From Periplaneta americana (Eukaryota > Arthropoda > Insecta > Blattodea > Blattidae): a stretch of DNA of 64,000 bases. This document shows positions 1-11,483 of the stretch, piece by piece. The notes under the pieces were generated by a model that worked only from the letters and a program-made list of their open reading frames with translations, did not search any database and was not told the origin of the DNA. The stretch covers positions 61,660,287-61,724,286 of the forward strand of contig NC_091121.1 of assembly GCF_040183065.1 (NCBI RefSeq), in the 5' to 3' direction. Made by a program: the position numbers and the translations under genes. Each line of letters opens with the position of its first letter. Positions within the stretch are counted from its first letter, which is position 1.

Positions 1-353
1 CTCTAGCTCTTTGAGAAAAACGTGTCAAACAAGATCTTTGCAGAGCAAACCATTGCTACTCGTTCGTAAACCATAACATACACAAGAAAGTCTACCATCA
101 CAAGGTCAAAAAATAAAGAAAAATATTGCAATCATTGCATTAAGTTTTCACACAATTTCACAAAAGATTCGAGAGTCCGTAGATTATAAAAAGAAACTAG
201 ATTTCGCTGTATTTAGGTGATTGGCAATGCAAAATTACCTGTCAAATTACTGATACGCAGCGCAGCGGCAAAGAGAAGTGAAAGGAATTGGGAAACAGTA
301 GGGTAATTGTTATTAATTATTGCTTATTTTTGCCAAATAGTACTGTAGAAAAT

Positions 354-1831
354 ATGAAACGGCATATTTTGTTAACCGGACCTCCAGGTACTTAGTATTG
401 CTGTATTATTATAGCCAATGTATCTTTGTCATTTTTTTTTTTTTGCAATCTAAATACTTGTAGCATTTTGTAGGTTAAAATAGTTTCCTGTTTCAATTAT
501 CAATAGACAGTGCTGTAGTTAGAGAGTGGTCAATATTATATTAACTCTGTGGCCAGAACGCAGTTCAGTAAAAATAAATTCAACTACAGCACTGGCTATA
601 GCACAGGTCCACAGGTAAAAGTTCGTGCACTAAAAAAGGTTGTTGGGCATTCCATGAGGAAAACGCAAGATCTCTTGAAGTCCACTGGCCCAGCACCACT
701 TTTCATAACAAGTTGTTTACTATACTAGGTCTAGTACTAATATTCCATGGTTACGGCACACTTACTTCTTTGTAAACATGCTTTTTTTTTTTCTTACTCA
801 CCAGTCAATCTTTCTATTCAGTAGTACTGGCTCGTTATTGACAAATCACTTATTTACTTTCCAGAGGTGTTGAGATTTTTAGTAATACGGTTTATATTTC
901 CGAGTTGTGAATGAACATAATATAATAAATACTCAATATTGCTATTATGACACGTAATTCTGGCAACACAGCAACCAACCAGTCCAAATGGGTGTAGTTG
1001 TCAAAATCATAATGGTAAATCTTTACAATAGCGTTACCAAAGGAATGCGAAATACATTTGTACCTTCATGCGATAACTGATACACGTATGATTCGAAATA
1101 AGAGAAAAACGCGAATATGTTGATCCATGTCTATTGGTATTAGAATCTTTGTATCAAACACTACCTTCGATTAAAACACTTTTTTTCTACGATGAAAGAG
1201 TAATGGAACGGAGAAAAATTCTCTCCAGCGCCGGGATTTGAAGCCGGGTTTTCAGCTCTACGTGCTGATGCTTTATCCACTAAGCCACACCGGATACCCA
1301 CCCCGGTGTCGGACAGAATCGTCTCAGTTTAAGTTTCAACTCTTGGGTTCCCTCTAATGGCCGCCCTCTGCACTACGTCATAGATGTCTATGAACGTAGG
1401 ACTGAAGTCCACACATGTACTGAGGTGCACTCGTTATGAGTGACTAGTTGGCCGGGATCCGACGGAATAAGCGCCGTCTTAAATCACGAAGTGATTTACG
1501 CATATCATATATATTATTTTAATGTACCAAAGTACATATGATATTTCCATGCAGATATTCTGCGTCATCATACGATGAAAGAGTAATGGAACGGAGAAAA
1601 ATTCTCTCCGGCACCGGGATTTGAACCCGGGTTTTCAGCTCTACGTGCTGATGTTTTATCTGGGTTCAAATCCTGGTGCCGGAGAGAATTTTTCTCCGTT
1701 CCAGTACTCTTTCATCATATGATGACGCAGAATATCTGCATGGAAATATCATATGTACTTCGGTACATTAAAATAATGTATACTTTTTTTCTAGTTGATC
1801 TTTAGTAGGCCTAGCTTTCGGACAAACTGAG

Positions 1832-1865
<34 letters not shown>

Positions 1866-4800
1866 GGTGCGTGACAAATAAGTTGTCATAATGAGATTTA
1901 CAATCATGTAATTAATGCTCGTTTTAGAGTAAGTGAAGTTTTCTTGCACTTTCAGTATCAGAAGTACATAACATCATTTCGGTATTCTCCAGGAAAGGTA
2001 CTCTGAAAGGAGGCACAATTATGATATATTGTTTGACTTGCTTCTGAATTGTATAATGACGATGAACACGCGATTTTAGTTTGCAGCCACAAATACGTTC
2101 AACATAAAAATCGTTTGATATTCACCAATATGTTCTAATGCACTGTTGTAGTCCCCTCTCTCCACACTTGTTACCACTATATAACACTCGAGAGGTCCAG
2201 AACTCTGAGACTAGGAAAACGTACCATTTTCCTAGTATTTCGTCCTGGATCTTTCGTACGATGATGATGATGATGATGATGATGATAATAATAATAATAA
2301 TAATAATAATAATTAGTATAGGGGGCAGAGAGATGTGCCTCCTTCAGTTTAGCTTTTCTGGAGAATTACCATCATTTTCAGACTGCAGACCAAAAATGTG
2401 TTATATTTTTTTATTACTTTTAGGTATTGGTAAAACAACTGTGGTGAAAAAAGTATGCAACCTCTTAAATGCAAGAAATGTTTCGGTGAAAGGGTTTTTC
2501 ACAGAAGAAATTCGAAATAGTGGCAAGAGAATTGGCTTTGATATTGTCACACTGGATGGGCAACGAGGAGTTCTTGCTAGATTATCGTATGTACACTTGC
2601 ATAAATTTTATAACTTCAAACACAATGTTCATTTGAGTACAGAATTGGCTATATTTTGTTACATCGTCCATGGTTATAGAATACAGTATTTGTAAATAAT
2701 TTTAAAAGAACATAGATTATCACCACGGTACAAAACCACTGTGTTCTATTTCATTTTCAAAATGAATTTTGCAATTTGTATGTGGCATTTATGAAACAAA
2801 TATAAATGCGAGTATATCTAGTAGAGTACTATCTTTCGTGATACTAAAAAGAAGAAAAATGTAGTCGTGTCATAAAGAAGGGAAATAAGTACATTGTAGT
2901 ATGAGTATTCATGATTTTTTTACTTTAACCAGACTATGTTGTTGCAGACAAACCGAATCTTCACGCTACAGAGTTGGACAATATGCTGTATCTGTGCAAT
3001 CCTTTGAAACATATGCTTTACCAGTCTTCCTTATCCAGGTGTGTTTAAACATTAGATTATATTCATATTTAAAACTGTTTAGGCGTGTGTTTCTCTGATT
3101 TGTTGGGGAAGGAACTGTATATATTTTATTTCTCACTGCATTGGATTTTATGAACCTGTTTAAAAGAAAAAGAGTTTATGTTCCAAAAACATCATTAAGG
3201 AATAATTTCTGTATGATATTACAGATTGATTTTATACTTTAATACTACTACATGTTACATAATTATTGCAGCCGAACTCTGGAGGGATCTTGGTTCTTGA
3301 TGAGATTGGCCGCATGGAACTACTGAGTGAGAAATTCACGCAAGAAGTGCAGAAAGCTTTCAGTAATCCTGTTATTACAATACTGGCAACTATACCAATT
3401 CCTAAAGGAAGACCCATACCTCTTATTGATAGTTTAAGGAAACGTCCTGACACAGTTCTCCTGGAGGTGAGTCCAGATATCAAAATTATATTAAAATGCC
3501 ATCAATGTTATGTCAACAGAATCTGGTTTCTTTCTTGCTTAAAATTCTTGTTGGAAATATTTTGTAGTTGTTACATTTTTAGAATGCGTATTAATAAAAC
3601 TCCCACTTCAGCCACACACTGTGGCAGTGTAATTTCATCTTTAATAATGATTCGTTTGTCCTATTATCTACACACCAACATAGTAGGTATTGGCACTGTT
3701 GTTGAATCATCATAGGTTTTAAAGCCTACTGTATTTGTCGGTCAAAAAAAAAAGTTCTTTATGACAAAGGGTATATAAAACTTTCCTTTACACACCAGCA
3801 GGTGTAGTTTTTCTTGTATGGAATCATTTAAACGTATTTGCCGTGTAGATCTACAAAATGAGTGAATAAGAATTTCTGTGTTCTTAAATAAGGTTACCAG
3901 ACATCCCTATTTTCTTGGAAGTCCCCAAATTTTTATTTTTGTCACCGGGCAAAATTCGTCTCTGAAATATCCCCTGATTTAATAACATGTCCCTCCCCAG
4001 GTATCCTCGAATTTTCAGTGTTAATTAATATGATTTAATGATCCTCGCATATTGCTGTGGATGAATTTTACTAATGCGACTTTGCCAATTTTTCATGGCG
4101 ACAATCAAATTTGAAGGTGAGAACGTAACGTCAGTCAACTCTTCCATATAATTGTTATCAAAGTTAATAGAAGAATTTAACTCCAAGAAAGAAGAGGAAT
4201 TTATTTCATCATTAATTAAACAACTTTTGGCATCTTCAGAAGTCGTTCTTTCTCCTCAGTCCACAGCAAAATTCTCAGTGTCTCTTGTGAGTTTTATGAA
4301 AATGTTGAATATCTCAGTGCCTGTGTTATTTATTCACAAGATAAGACGTCTGTATAATGTATATTGCTGAAATCTCCTCCAGTAAGAGAAAAATTTGATT
4401 CTTCATTCTTGTCTACACTCTTTTAACACATATAATCACTGATTAACTGTTAAGTTATTTAAATTAATAAAAAACGAGTTTACTGCTTAACATTTTAAAT
4501 AAAGATGTTATTTGTACATGATTGACACTTTTCGATGTGTTTTACATCATCTAGGATTCAGCAAATGATGTAAAACATTGAAACTAGTCAATCGTGTACA
4601 ATAACATCTTTATTTAAAATGTTAATGCAATAAAGTCGTTATTTATTAATTTAAATAACTTTACAGTTAATTAGTGAAAAATTTGAAGAGAAGTCCATTA
4701 TTTTTCAATTGTAGATGGGATGGACTTGATCTGGATGAAGATTATTGAACGAAATTTCGTGCTTGTATGTGACTTCAGAAAATATGTTTCTTTTTAATCC

Positions 4801-7800
4801 AATGCCACCAGGTTGTCATTTGACATTTCTGGTCTCTCCTGGTAATGGCTTATTTGTAACCCAATTCTGAGGTTGGTGTGCCTGAAAGGCAGAGTTACAC
4901 TGTCCCAATGATGATATTATGATAGGATGATTATGAAGTGCCAGGAGAGATCTTAAACCTAAGCCTAACCTAATTTCCAGACCATAGACGAACACAGAAA
5001 CATTTCCCTTTAAGGAAAAATTCCTGTGTTCTAACTGGGAATCAAATCCGGGTTCTTCAGAAAATACGAAAGTGGAATGAAGAAAAGTTATTCTTTACTC
5101 AAGATAAAGTGAAATTTTCTGAGGAAATATGTAACTCCAGAAGTTGATTGCACTATCTCTGTATTTTTCTGGAAGTAATGTAACAGAGGAGAGTTTTTCC
5201 TTCGTGATGTGGACATCCCAGAAATCCAGAATGAGCTTAGAAACTCTTTGAGCCTTGCTTGCTATCTCAACCAGCTTTAACATAATCTGTCAAGAATTTT
5301 CTGCAAAATTAGAATCCAGAGAAGACCTGCTGAGGATTCGCCATAGATTACTTGACATTTGTCTTACAGTTGGGGAATACCTTGGAAAAATCCTAACCAG
5401 GCCAAGTGGGAATCGAACCTGTGCCCCTGAGTGTAGCTCCGGGTCAGCAGGCAAGCGCCTCAGCCGACTGAGCTACGCTGCTGAATTTCATTGTTACTAT
5501 GCTAAAATGGGAATGTGGTTCTACAGTAATGTATTATAGTCATAAAAAATCAACATCATTATATGAATATATTTCAAGGTCATGTCAATTGGACATACTA
5601 AATATACTTGTTACTTATTTTTAGAATGTGAAAATGCCAACACACAATGAGAATTTGATAAGGAAAGAGATGTGGCTCAAATGTTTATGCCTGAAAATTA
5701 ATAAGAAAAAATATTGAATATAAAACAGTTGTATAACTTTTAACACCAGTTTCAGATATAAAACCTGTATTGATCCAAAAATATCACATATTAAGCTATG
5801 AAATAATTGTTTAGTTAGCTCAACGTTTAGTAGAGTTTTTGTTGGAGGTCCTCATTTTAAACAGATTTTTTTTTTCTTGTGGGATATATAGAATGGTTCA
5901 TAATATGAAATACACTTCAGAAACCAATTCAGAACTTAAAATAATTTCAAAAAGTTCGTATAAACTTACGTTGAAAATTACTTGGATTCCAAATGCCTTT
6001 AAAGAAAGTGCTGAAAATGAGCTCCTTGTGCCTCGACACATGCTTCATTTCCTTCATGAGAAATGATTTATGCTTAGTTCCTGCAGATGTTTCCTCGTGA
6101 TAAAATTTCATCTCTGCTATATTGTTCATTAAAGATGGTGTACTCAGTTTTCACAAAATTGATCACAGGATTCAAGAAAGTCCTCACGTTATTGAATCAA
6201 GATACCAACATAATAATAATTTGTGGCACTACAGCCCTTCAAGGGTGCAGACCGACCAGCTGGCTGCTGGCCTCATGTTCACATGCTGAAGCGAGGTGGA
6301 CAATCATTCAACCAGAATGGAGATATTGTGTGGTTAGCATGATGATCCACTCAGCCATTATAGCTGGTTTTCGCTACCAATCATAGCTCCTCAAGTGCAT
6401 CATGATGCTGGGTGAGCACCAGTCCCATACACTGGCCGAAATTTGAGAAAATTTCTTCCCCCATGAGGACTCGAACAAGTGAGCATTCCGTAATACAAGT
6501 CCTAGGCCTTAGAACATGACGCCATGGTGCGGGACAGTATTGATATATAGGGAGGAATAATTGGAGATCATGTGATTCAATCTATTGTTCTGGCTAGGAA
6601 ATTAGCAGCGAGAATCTCACTGCAGTTTCTAAGAAAAAATCTGAACAAGTTACGGCAAGAAGTATCCCTTGATATAATTCACTGTACTGAATAAGGCTAA
6701 GGTGCAAATGAATTCGATAGAAATCTGGAATATCCAGTGTTGTAAGAGTTATAACAAGTCAACAAGGTTCTCATTCTGAGAATTTTCTTTAAAGGTAAGC
6801 ACAGTGTTGCTGGAACACAAAAACAAAACAATACATGCTATATCATGTGCACTACTGTTTATGTACCAATCAGATGAACAAAATAATGTTTATTTTCATA
6901 TTGTCTTATAATTTATTTTGAAGTGCTCAAATGCTCTAGAAATAAATTTCGTTCAATATTGTAAATTTCAATTTTGTAGAACTTGTAGTAATTGCTAGTG
7001 CTAGCATCAGTAAGCCCAGCAATTCGAGTAAGATATGTATTTTATTTAATAAAATGCTGAAGTCATTTGGTCAGATTAGCTCAGACTATTAAATGTTACA
7101 TGTAACAGGTATACATTTTTATGTTATTAAAATAATAGTGTTATGTACAAATTACTTCTGATTATTAGTTAAATTACGGCCATAATAACATTTTATAAGC
7201 TATAATTATTGCACACGATTCTTAATATCCTTTCATCTTTTTTAAATAAGTATGCATATTGAAAATATTATGTTTCAGAAAATCGATTTTTATGCTTATT
7301 TATGTGCGTTGTTTTTGTTATGTTATAGATGAACTAATGAAAATGCAAACACTGAATATAATATTATAGAATGGTTGTCGTAACATCCATACAGAACTAT
7401 ATAATTATTGATGTTTTGTCCAGTCTATATATGTTTAGATGTGATTTCCATTCAGTAACTGATTATAACATTTCCTTCTTTACAATGTGGAGAATTGAAG
7501 ATACATTCTTGCTAAATAAATCCGTAGCAATATTTTTCAGTAATTATACAACACTTATTTGACTATATGAAAGTTACCAATTGTAAGGTTATGACTGAAG
7601 ATAACATAGAAACGTCCATTCTTGTTATATACATTCATATAAGAACACTTGTTCAAAAAGTTTTTAATACTAAAAAAAAATTGAAATATAAATTAAATTT
7701 ACACCTCATCATAATCGTGCAATTTTTATATGGAAGTCTTTACAATCTACATAAACTATACATATAAATAACTCTAAAGGAAAAGGAAAGGAGGACGTAC

Positions 7801-8613
7801 TTATACTGTATTCATACTATAAAGATAGTAGAATAAAATGCCATGTAATAAATTGTAGCGCAGTAGTTTCTACTATGTAAATTTAACTTGATGGTGTTTG
7901 GGTAAATGGAATTAATCATAAAATGAATTTTGAGATAGTAAATTAAAATTAATCTTCGAACCCTTATTGCAGATAACTTTCTACACAAATGAAACACAAC
8001 AAATGCTAGTATTCTTTTGTTTTTTGAACACCCACTTGTAGAATTTACCTGGGGAGCAGAACTCCATTTACACAAAAAACGTCTTTACCCGAACATCATC
8101 GAATTTTAGTTTTTCGTGTTCAAAAATAAATTCTGTAAACCACATATGTATGTAAATAAGATCAAGTTCATTGTTAAGATTTGTAAATGCATGCAGATAC
8201 ATGCACATAATATTGAAATGAATGTCACTTGACTTTGAGCATACGAAACTTTATATAGCAAAACAGTAAAATGTTTGCTAATACCTGAAACTTCAGGGGC
8301 GTATATTTTAGTTCAAAAGATTAGTTGCTTGTATGGAAGTAATTTCATTTCACAGTACAGTAATACTAAAATATGTAGGAGCTTTGTGCTCCACAGAGAT
8401 TGAAACACATGCACTACCAGTTCATCTGAAGTGTTTATATGTGCTGTTTTATATTCTCTAAGATTGTTCTATAAAAGTTGTTACAAAATTCTATATTACT
8501 TGTGGAGTTTGTTGATACTGAGCTGTGCCACACACACTTGTCTGTTTCAGGTGGACCGGAATAACAGGGATGGTCTGGTTGATCAGGTGTTTGACATGCT
8601 CACCAAAACATAA
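354..8613 (+). CDS. NTPCR: Cancer-related nucleoside-triphosphatase (THEP1 family), 5 exons
   Basis: Coding exons: 354-387, 2424-2586, 2948-3038, 3272-3466 and 8551-8613. All are bounded by AG/GT, phases agree, and the product is 181 aa (human protein about 190). The enzyme is a small P-loop NTPase that hydrolyses NTPs to NDPs; its physiological role is unclear. The Walker A motif GPPGIGKTT (residues 9-17) is split across exons 1 and 2. The segment YRVGQYAV and the Walker B-like stretch LVLDEIGRMEL (103-113) are family signatures, followed by ATIPIPKGRPIPLI. The last exon encodes only 20 residues, NNRDGLVDQVFDML plus a short tail. The first ATG is chosen because it directly precedes the P-loop strand. 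The 3' UTR holds AATAAA at 8954 and 9008. The gene converges on PPP5C. No frameshift or lost motif is visible, so it looks functional. Confidence 0.95.
1189..1779 (-). repeat. tRNA-derived SINE copies, including a head-to-head snapback pair
   Basis: In NTPCR intron 1. The segment 1189-1345 and the segment 1571-1665 are near-identical copies of a tRNA-like unit read on the minus strand: box A-like GGCTTAGTGGATAAAGC, an anticodon-arm TCAGC/GCTGA pair, and box B-like GGTTCAAATCC. From about 1665 to 1779 the sequence runs back as an inverted copy, so 1511-1779 forms a hairpin with arms near 120 nt. The unit resembles a tRNA cloverleaf but is embedded in repeat sequence and has a C at the position normally T33, so it is a SINE head rather than a tRNA gene. 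Confidence 0.75.
1833..1865. repeat. (ATT)n microsatellite
   Basis: About eleven uninterrupted ATT units in NTPCR intron 1. Confidence 0.9.
2260..2313. repeat. Compound (ATG)n/(ATA)n microsatellite
   Basis: A run of ATG units passes directly into a run of ATA units, about 110 bp upstream of NTPCR exon 2. It yields a Met/Ile run in a chance reading frame and is intronic. Confidence 0.9.
4437..4676. repeat. Foldback MITE-like palindrome
   Basis: In NTPCR intron 4. The left arm (4437 to about 4550) and right arm (about 4562-4676) are imperfect inverted copies over some 110 nt; both contain ATTTAAATTAATAAA-type sequence, ACATTTTAAATAAAGATG and TTTTACATCAT. There is almost no spacer. No coding remnant is present. 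Consistent with a non-autonomous foldback element of unknown superfamily. Confidence 0.7.
4830..5068 (-). mobile_element. tRNA-derived SINE (family C)
   Basis: The right end, read on the minus strand, carries a box B-like GGATTTGATTCCC preceded by tRNA-like sequence. The body contains GTGTGCCTGAAAGGCAGAG and TACACTGTCCC. No ORF. The left limit is approximate. Confidence 0.5.
5325..5486 (-). mobile_element. tRNA-derived SINE (family B)
   Basis: Minus-strand head: box A-like TAGCTCAGTCGGCTGAGGC and box B-like GGTTCGATTCC, followed by the body that in this window also appears at 33425-33696 (GGATTCGCCATAGATTAC on the plus strand). The 3' part is shorter than in the 33-kb copy. Confidence 0.75.
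6210..6535 (-). mobile_element. SINE-like dispersed repeat with tRNA-type head (family D)
   Basis: In NTPCR intron 4. The right end read on the minus strand has a box B-like GTTCGAGTCCTC and a degenerate box A. The body holds the recognisable stretch GACCGACCAGCTGGCTGCTG and CCAACCAGAATGGAGATA-like sequence (plus strand). No coding capacity. Confidence 0.55.
6540..8550. other. Rest of NTPCR intron 4, no recognised feature
   Basis: AT-rich intronic sequence. The short open frames here have no recognisable domain. A possible poly-pyrimidine tract precedes the acceptor at 8549-8550. Confidence 0.5.
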
Positions 8614-9255
8614 TGACATTGTCGTATGATTTGTATTTATGTGCTCTGACTTGTAAAACTATTAAAATCATTACGCTAATGTACATAAAAATACTGCGCG
8701 ACCTAAATATAACACTTATAAAACCTATACCCTGCTGTATCAGTCCTCTTTCTTGCAGCGAGGGTATGCCTCATTCACTCCTCGACACTTTCTCGAGCAA
8801 TCGGGTGAAGGAAGTGGAAGGTGGCTCGAGCACTGGAATGTTTCCATCTGTAACTTCATTTTATCTAGAAATCAATCTCAAGAGAGAACATAATTACAAA
8901 CATTTTGAAGAGTGTACTTAGTACATTTAAAATCCTCCAGACTGATATTTTGAAATAAACAGATGTTCTTTTATACATGCGTTAGAAACCTGAGGGATTA
9001 AACGAACAATAAAAAAAAAAAGTTTTTTTTCCAAGTATAAAACACATCCTGAAGCAGAATTACTGAACGCACTGTTGTGGCACCTTCCTAGTAAAAGCTT
9101 AGGCTCCATTATTTCAGCACCAACACAGCCCAACTGAAATAACTTAAATCTGCTGTTGCTCTGCTTCCTTCATAAGCTCACAAGTTGATCACAGCCATCT
9201 TCATGTACACATCACTCGAGCTTATATTAAAACAAATGTCTACGACTTATGTGCA
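8614..9255. other. Convergent 3' region between NTPCR and PPP5C
   Basis: Tail-to-tail interval of 642 bp. The plus strand carries AATAAA at 8954-8959 and 9008-9013, either of which could end NTPCR. I could not find the complement of AATAAA or ATTAAA for PPP5C anywhere in the interval, so PPP5C probably uses a variant signal or reads into NTPCR antisense sequence. Confidence 0.5.
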
Positions 9256-11445
9256 CTAGCATATAAGGCTGAGCAGTGAGTTTGCATATGCCATCGGCTT
9301 GACATTTGGATGAGGCTGCAACAAAAACAAAATGTCAGATATGAATTAAGGTAAACAATTTTCACATAAAGAAAAAACGTATTTTTAATCTAACAAATAC
9401 ATATCCAAGAAACTATTTTGACATGAATACATCTGTAACGAAGGTCTGTTAGAGATTTCTGGGTTAAGAGAATCAGGGAACGAAAAGTCTTTAAGTTTTA
9501 TGTATAACATGCCAGGTGTATTCGTGGTTTTCTACATGGTGCCTCATTCCACTTTCTATATATTAATTATAGACAACGTATTTACATCACTATATCATAT
9601 CACATCGACTTAACAATGTATAAAATTCATTAGAGTCGGGCAGACTGCCTCATATTATCGCCCGTTCTCGGTTGCGTAATCACCGCAGTCTCGCCCAGTG
9701 CGCGAGTACCTAACGTAGCCAAATGACTCATTGATAGAGAACACGAGATTCTCTTGGTCCCGAGATTACCGATACTAGGTCATTCCCGACAGTCTCGGAC
9801 GTCTATGCAGGACTGTTCTAATGATAAGAAAGCAGTATCGCTCGGGCCGTGCTTCTATAGGAAGCATCGGCATATACACTTCCCGGTTCTTTAAATATAT
9901 ATCATGTCGTAGCTCCTATAATACTTAATCAATCGCGCTGTAATTTTTTGGATTGACAGCTCAATGTCTAAGGAAAGCATAGAAAAACAAATCGAACTGA
10001 AAATCTTTTTTGGAAAGTGAAAAAAAAAATATATTAACTTCGATGGAGATTGATCTGTTCAGACTTTACCGCTGGTAAGCGGCAAACTTTTTTGTTTTTC
10101 ACGTTAGATGGGGGGTCAAAGCGAGAGAAATGTTGAGAAAGGATGGAAATTACTTTTAAAAGTGATGGCAACTCAAAATTTTTACTGGTTCTCGAATAAC
10201 GGCGAGTTAACCTGTTAGCGCGGGACTCATGACTCAAACGTTTGTTCTGTAAAATTTGTACAGAACCCTTCAACGCTTGAAAACTCGTTATTGTACGGAT
10301 GGTATTAAATGGTATTTTAATACAGGTAGTTGAAAATGAGGCTATACTCGTATAGTCCAAGATGGTTTACACTTTACAGTAATTAGGCTATCTTTTATAA
10401 CAACTAAATAAAAAAAATAGTTTGTAACACAATGATATGAAACATGAAAATATTAAAAGCTGGTTCACAATAAACCGAGAACGGAAACGGCAACGAGAAC
10501 TAGAACGGAAATATTGTTAAAATAAATGTATTTAAAGATAAGCATTCACAATTAACTATTCTGAATGCTCAAATTTAAATACTGTACATTTATTTTAACA
10601 TTATTTCCGTTCTCGTTTCCGTTCCCGGTTTATTGTGAACCAGCCTATACTATAGAAAACTACACTTTCTATTGGTGTGCACGTTATAAATTATTGTTAC
10701 AGAACAATCATTATTGTATTCTAGCCATGTTACAATATAAAATTATATAGGCCTATATGGTTTATAATAATTATCCTATATGTTATAGGAACAAGAATAA
10801 CAAATTAAGAATTAATCAGATTTCTAATACTTTTACCGGTACCTAATGATAACTTACAAGACAGAAATAAATAATAACCATCATAATAATCCTGATAATC
10901 ATAATCTTAATCATCCTAATGATTACGATAATGATGATGATGATGATAACAGTACTAATAATAATAATGATATAATGATAATGATAATAATAATCGCTGT
11001 AGAGTAACAGTTAGCACACCCGACTGTGAAACGATCGGCTTCCGGTTCGAATCTTGGGTGGGACAAGTTAAGACTGGTTCACAATAAACCGAGAACGGAA
11101 ACGACAACGATAACGGAAATATTGTTAAAATAAATACATTTAAATGTGAGCATTCACAATTAACTTTCACGTTCCCGTTTCCGGGCTCCGGCAATCTTCT
11201 CGTTAATTGTGAATGTTCACATTTAAATATATTTATTTTAACATTATTTCTCGTTGTCGTTTCCGTTCCCGGTTTATTGTGAGCCAGCCTTTACCTGGCT
11301 GAGGTTTCTCGCCTCAACCCATTGAGAGGAAATGCTGGGTAACTTTCGGCGCTGGACCCTGGACTCATTTCGCTGGCATTATCATCTCATTCAGACGCTA
11401 GATAGCTATAGAAGTTCATAAAGCGTCGTAAAGTAACTAGGTAAT

Positions 11446-11483
<38 letters not shown>

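Noticed and set aside
2138-2695. A 185-residue open frame with runs of Met and Ile
   Set aside because: It is a chance frame through a compound microsatellite that happens to run into NTPCR exon 2. The real exon starts at 2424.
7371-8075. Several 60-87 residue frames in NTPCR intron 4
   Set aside because: AT-rich chance frames with no domain, splice-site or repeat support.
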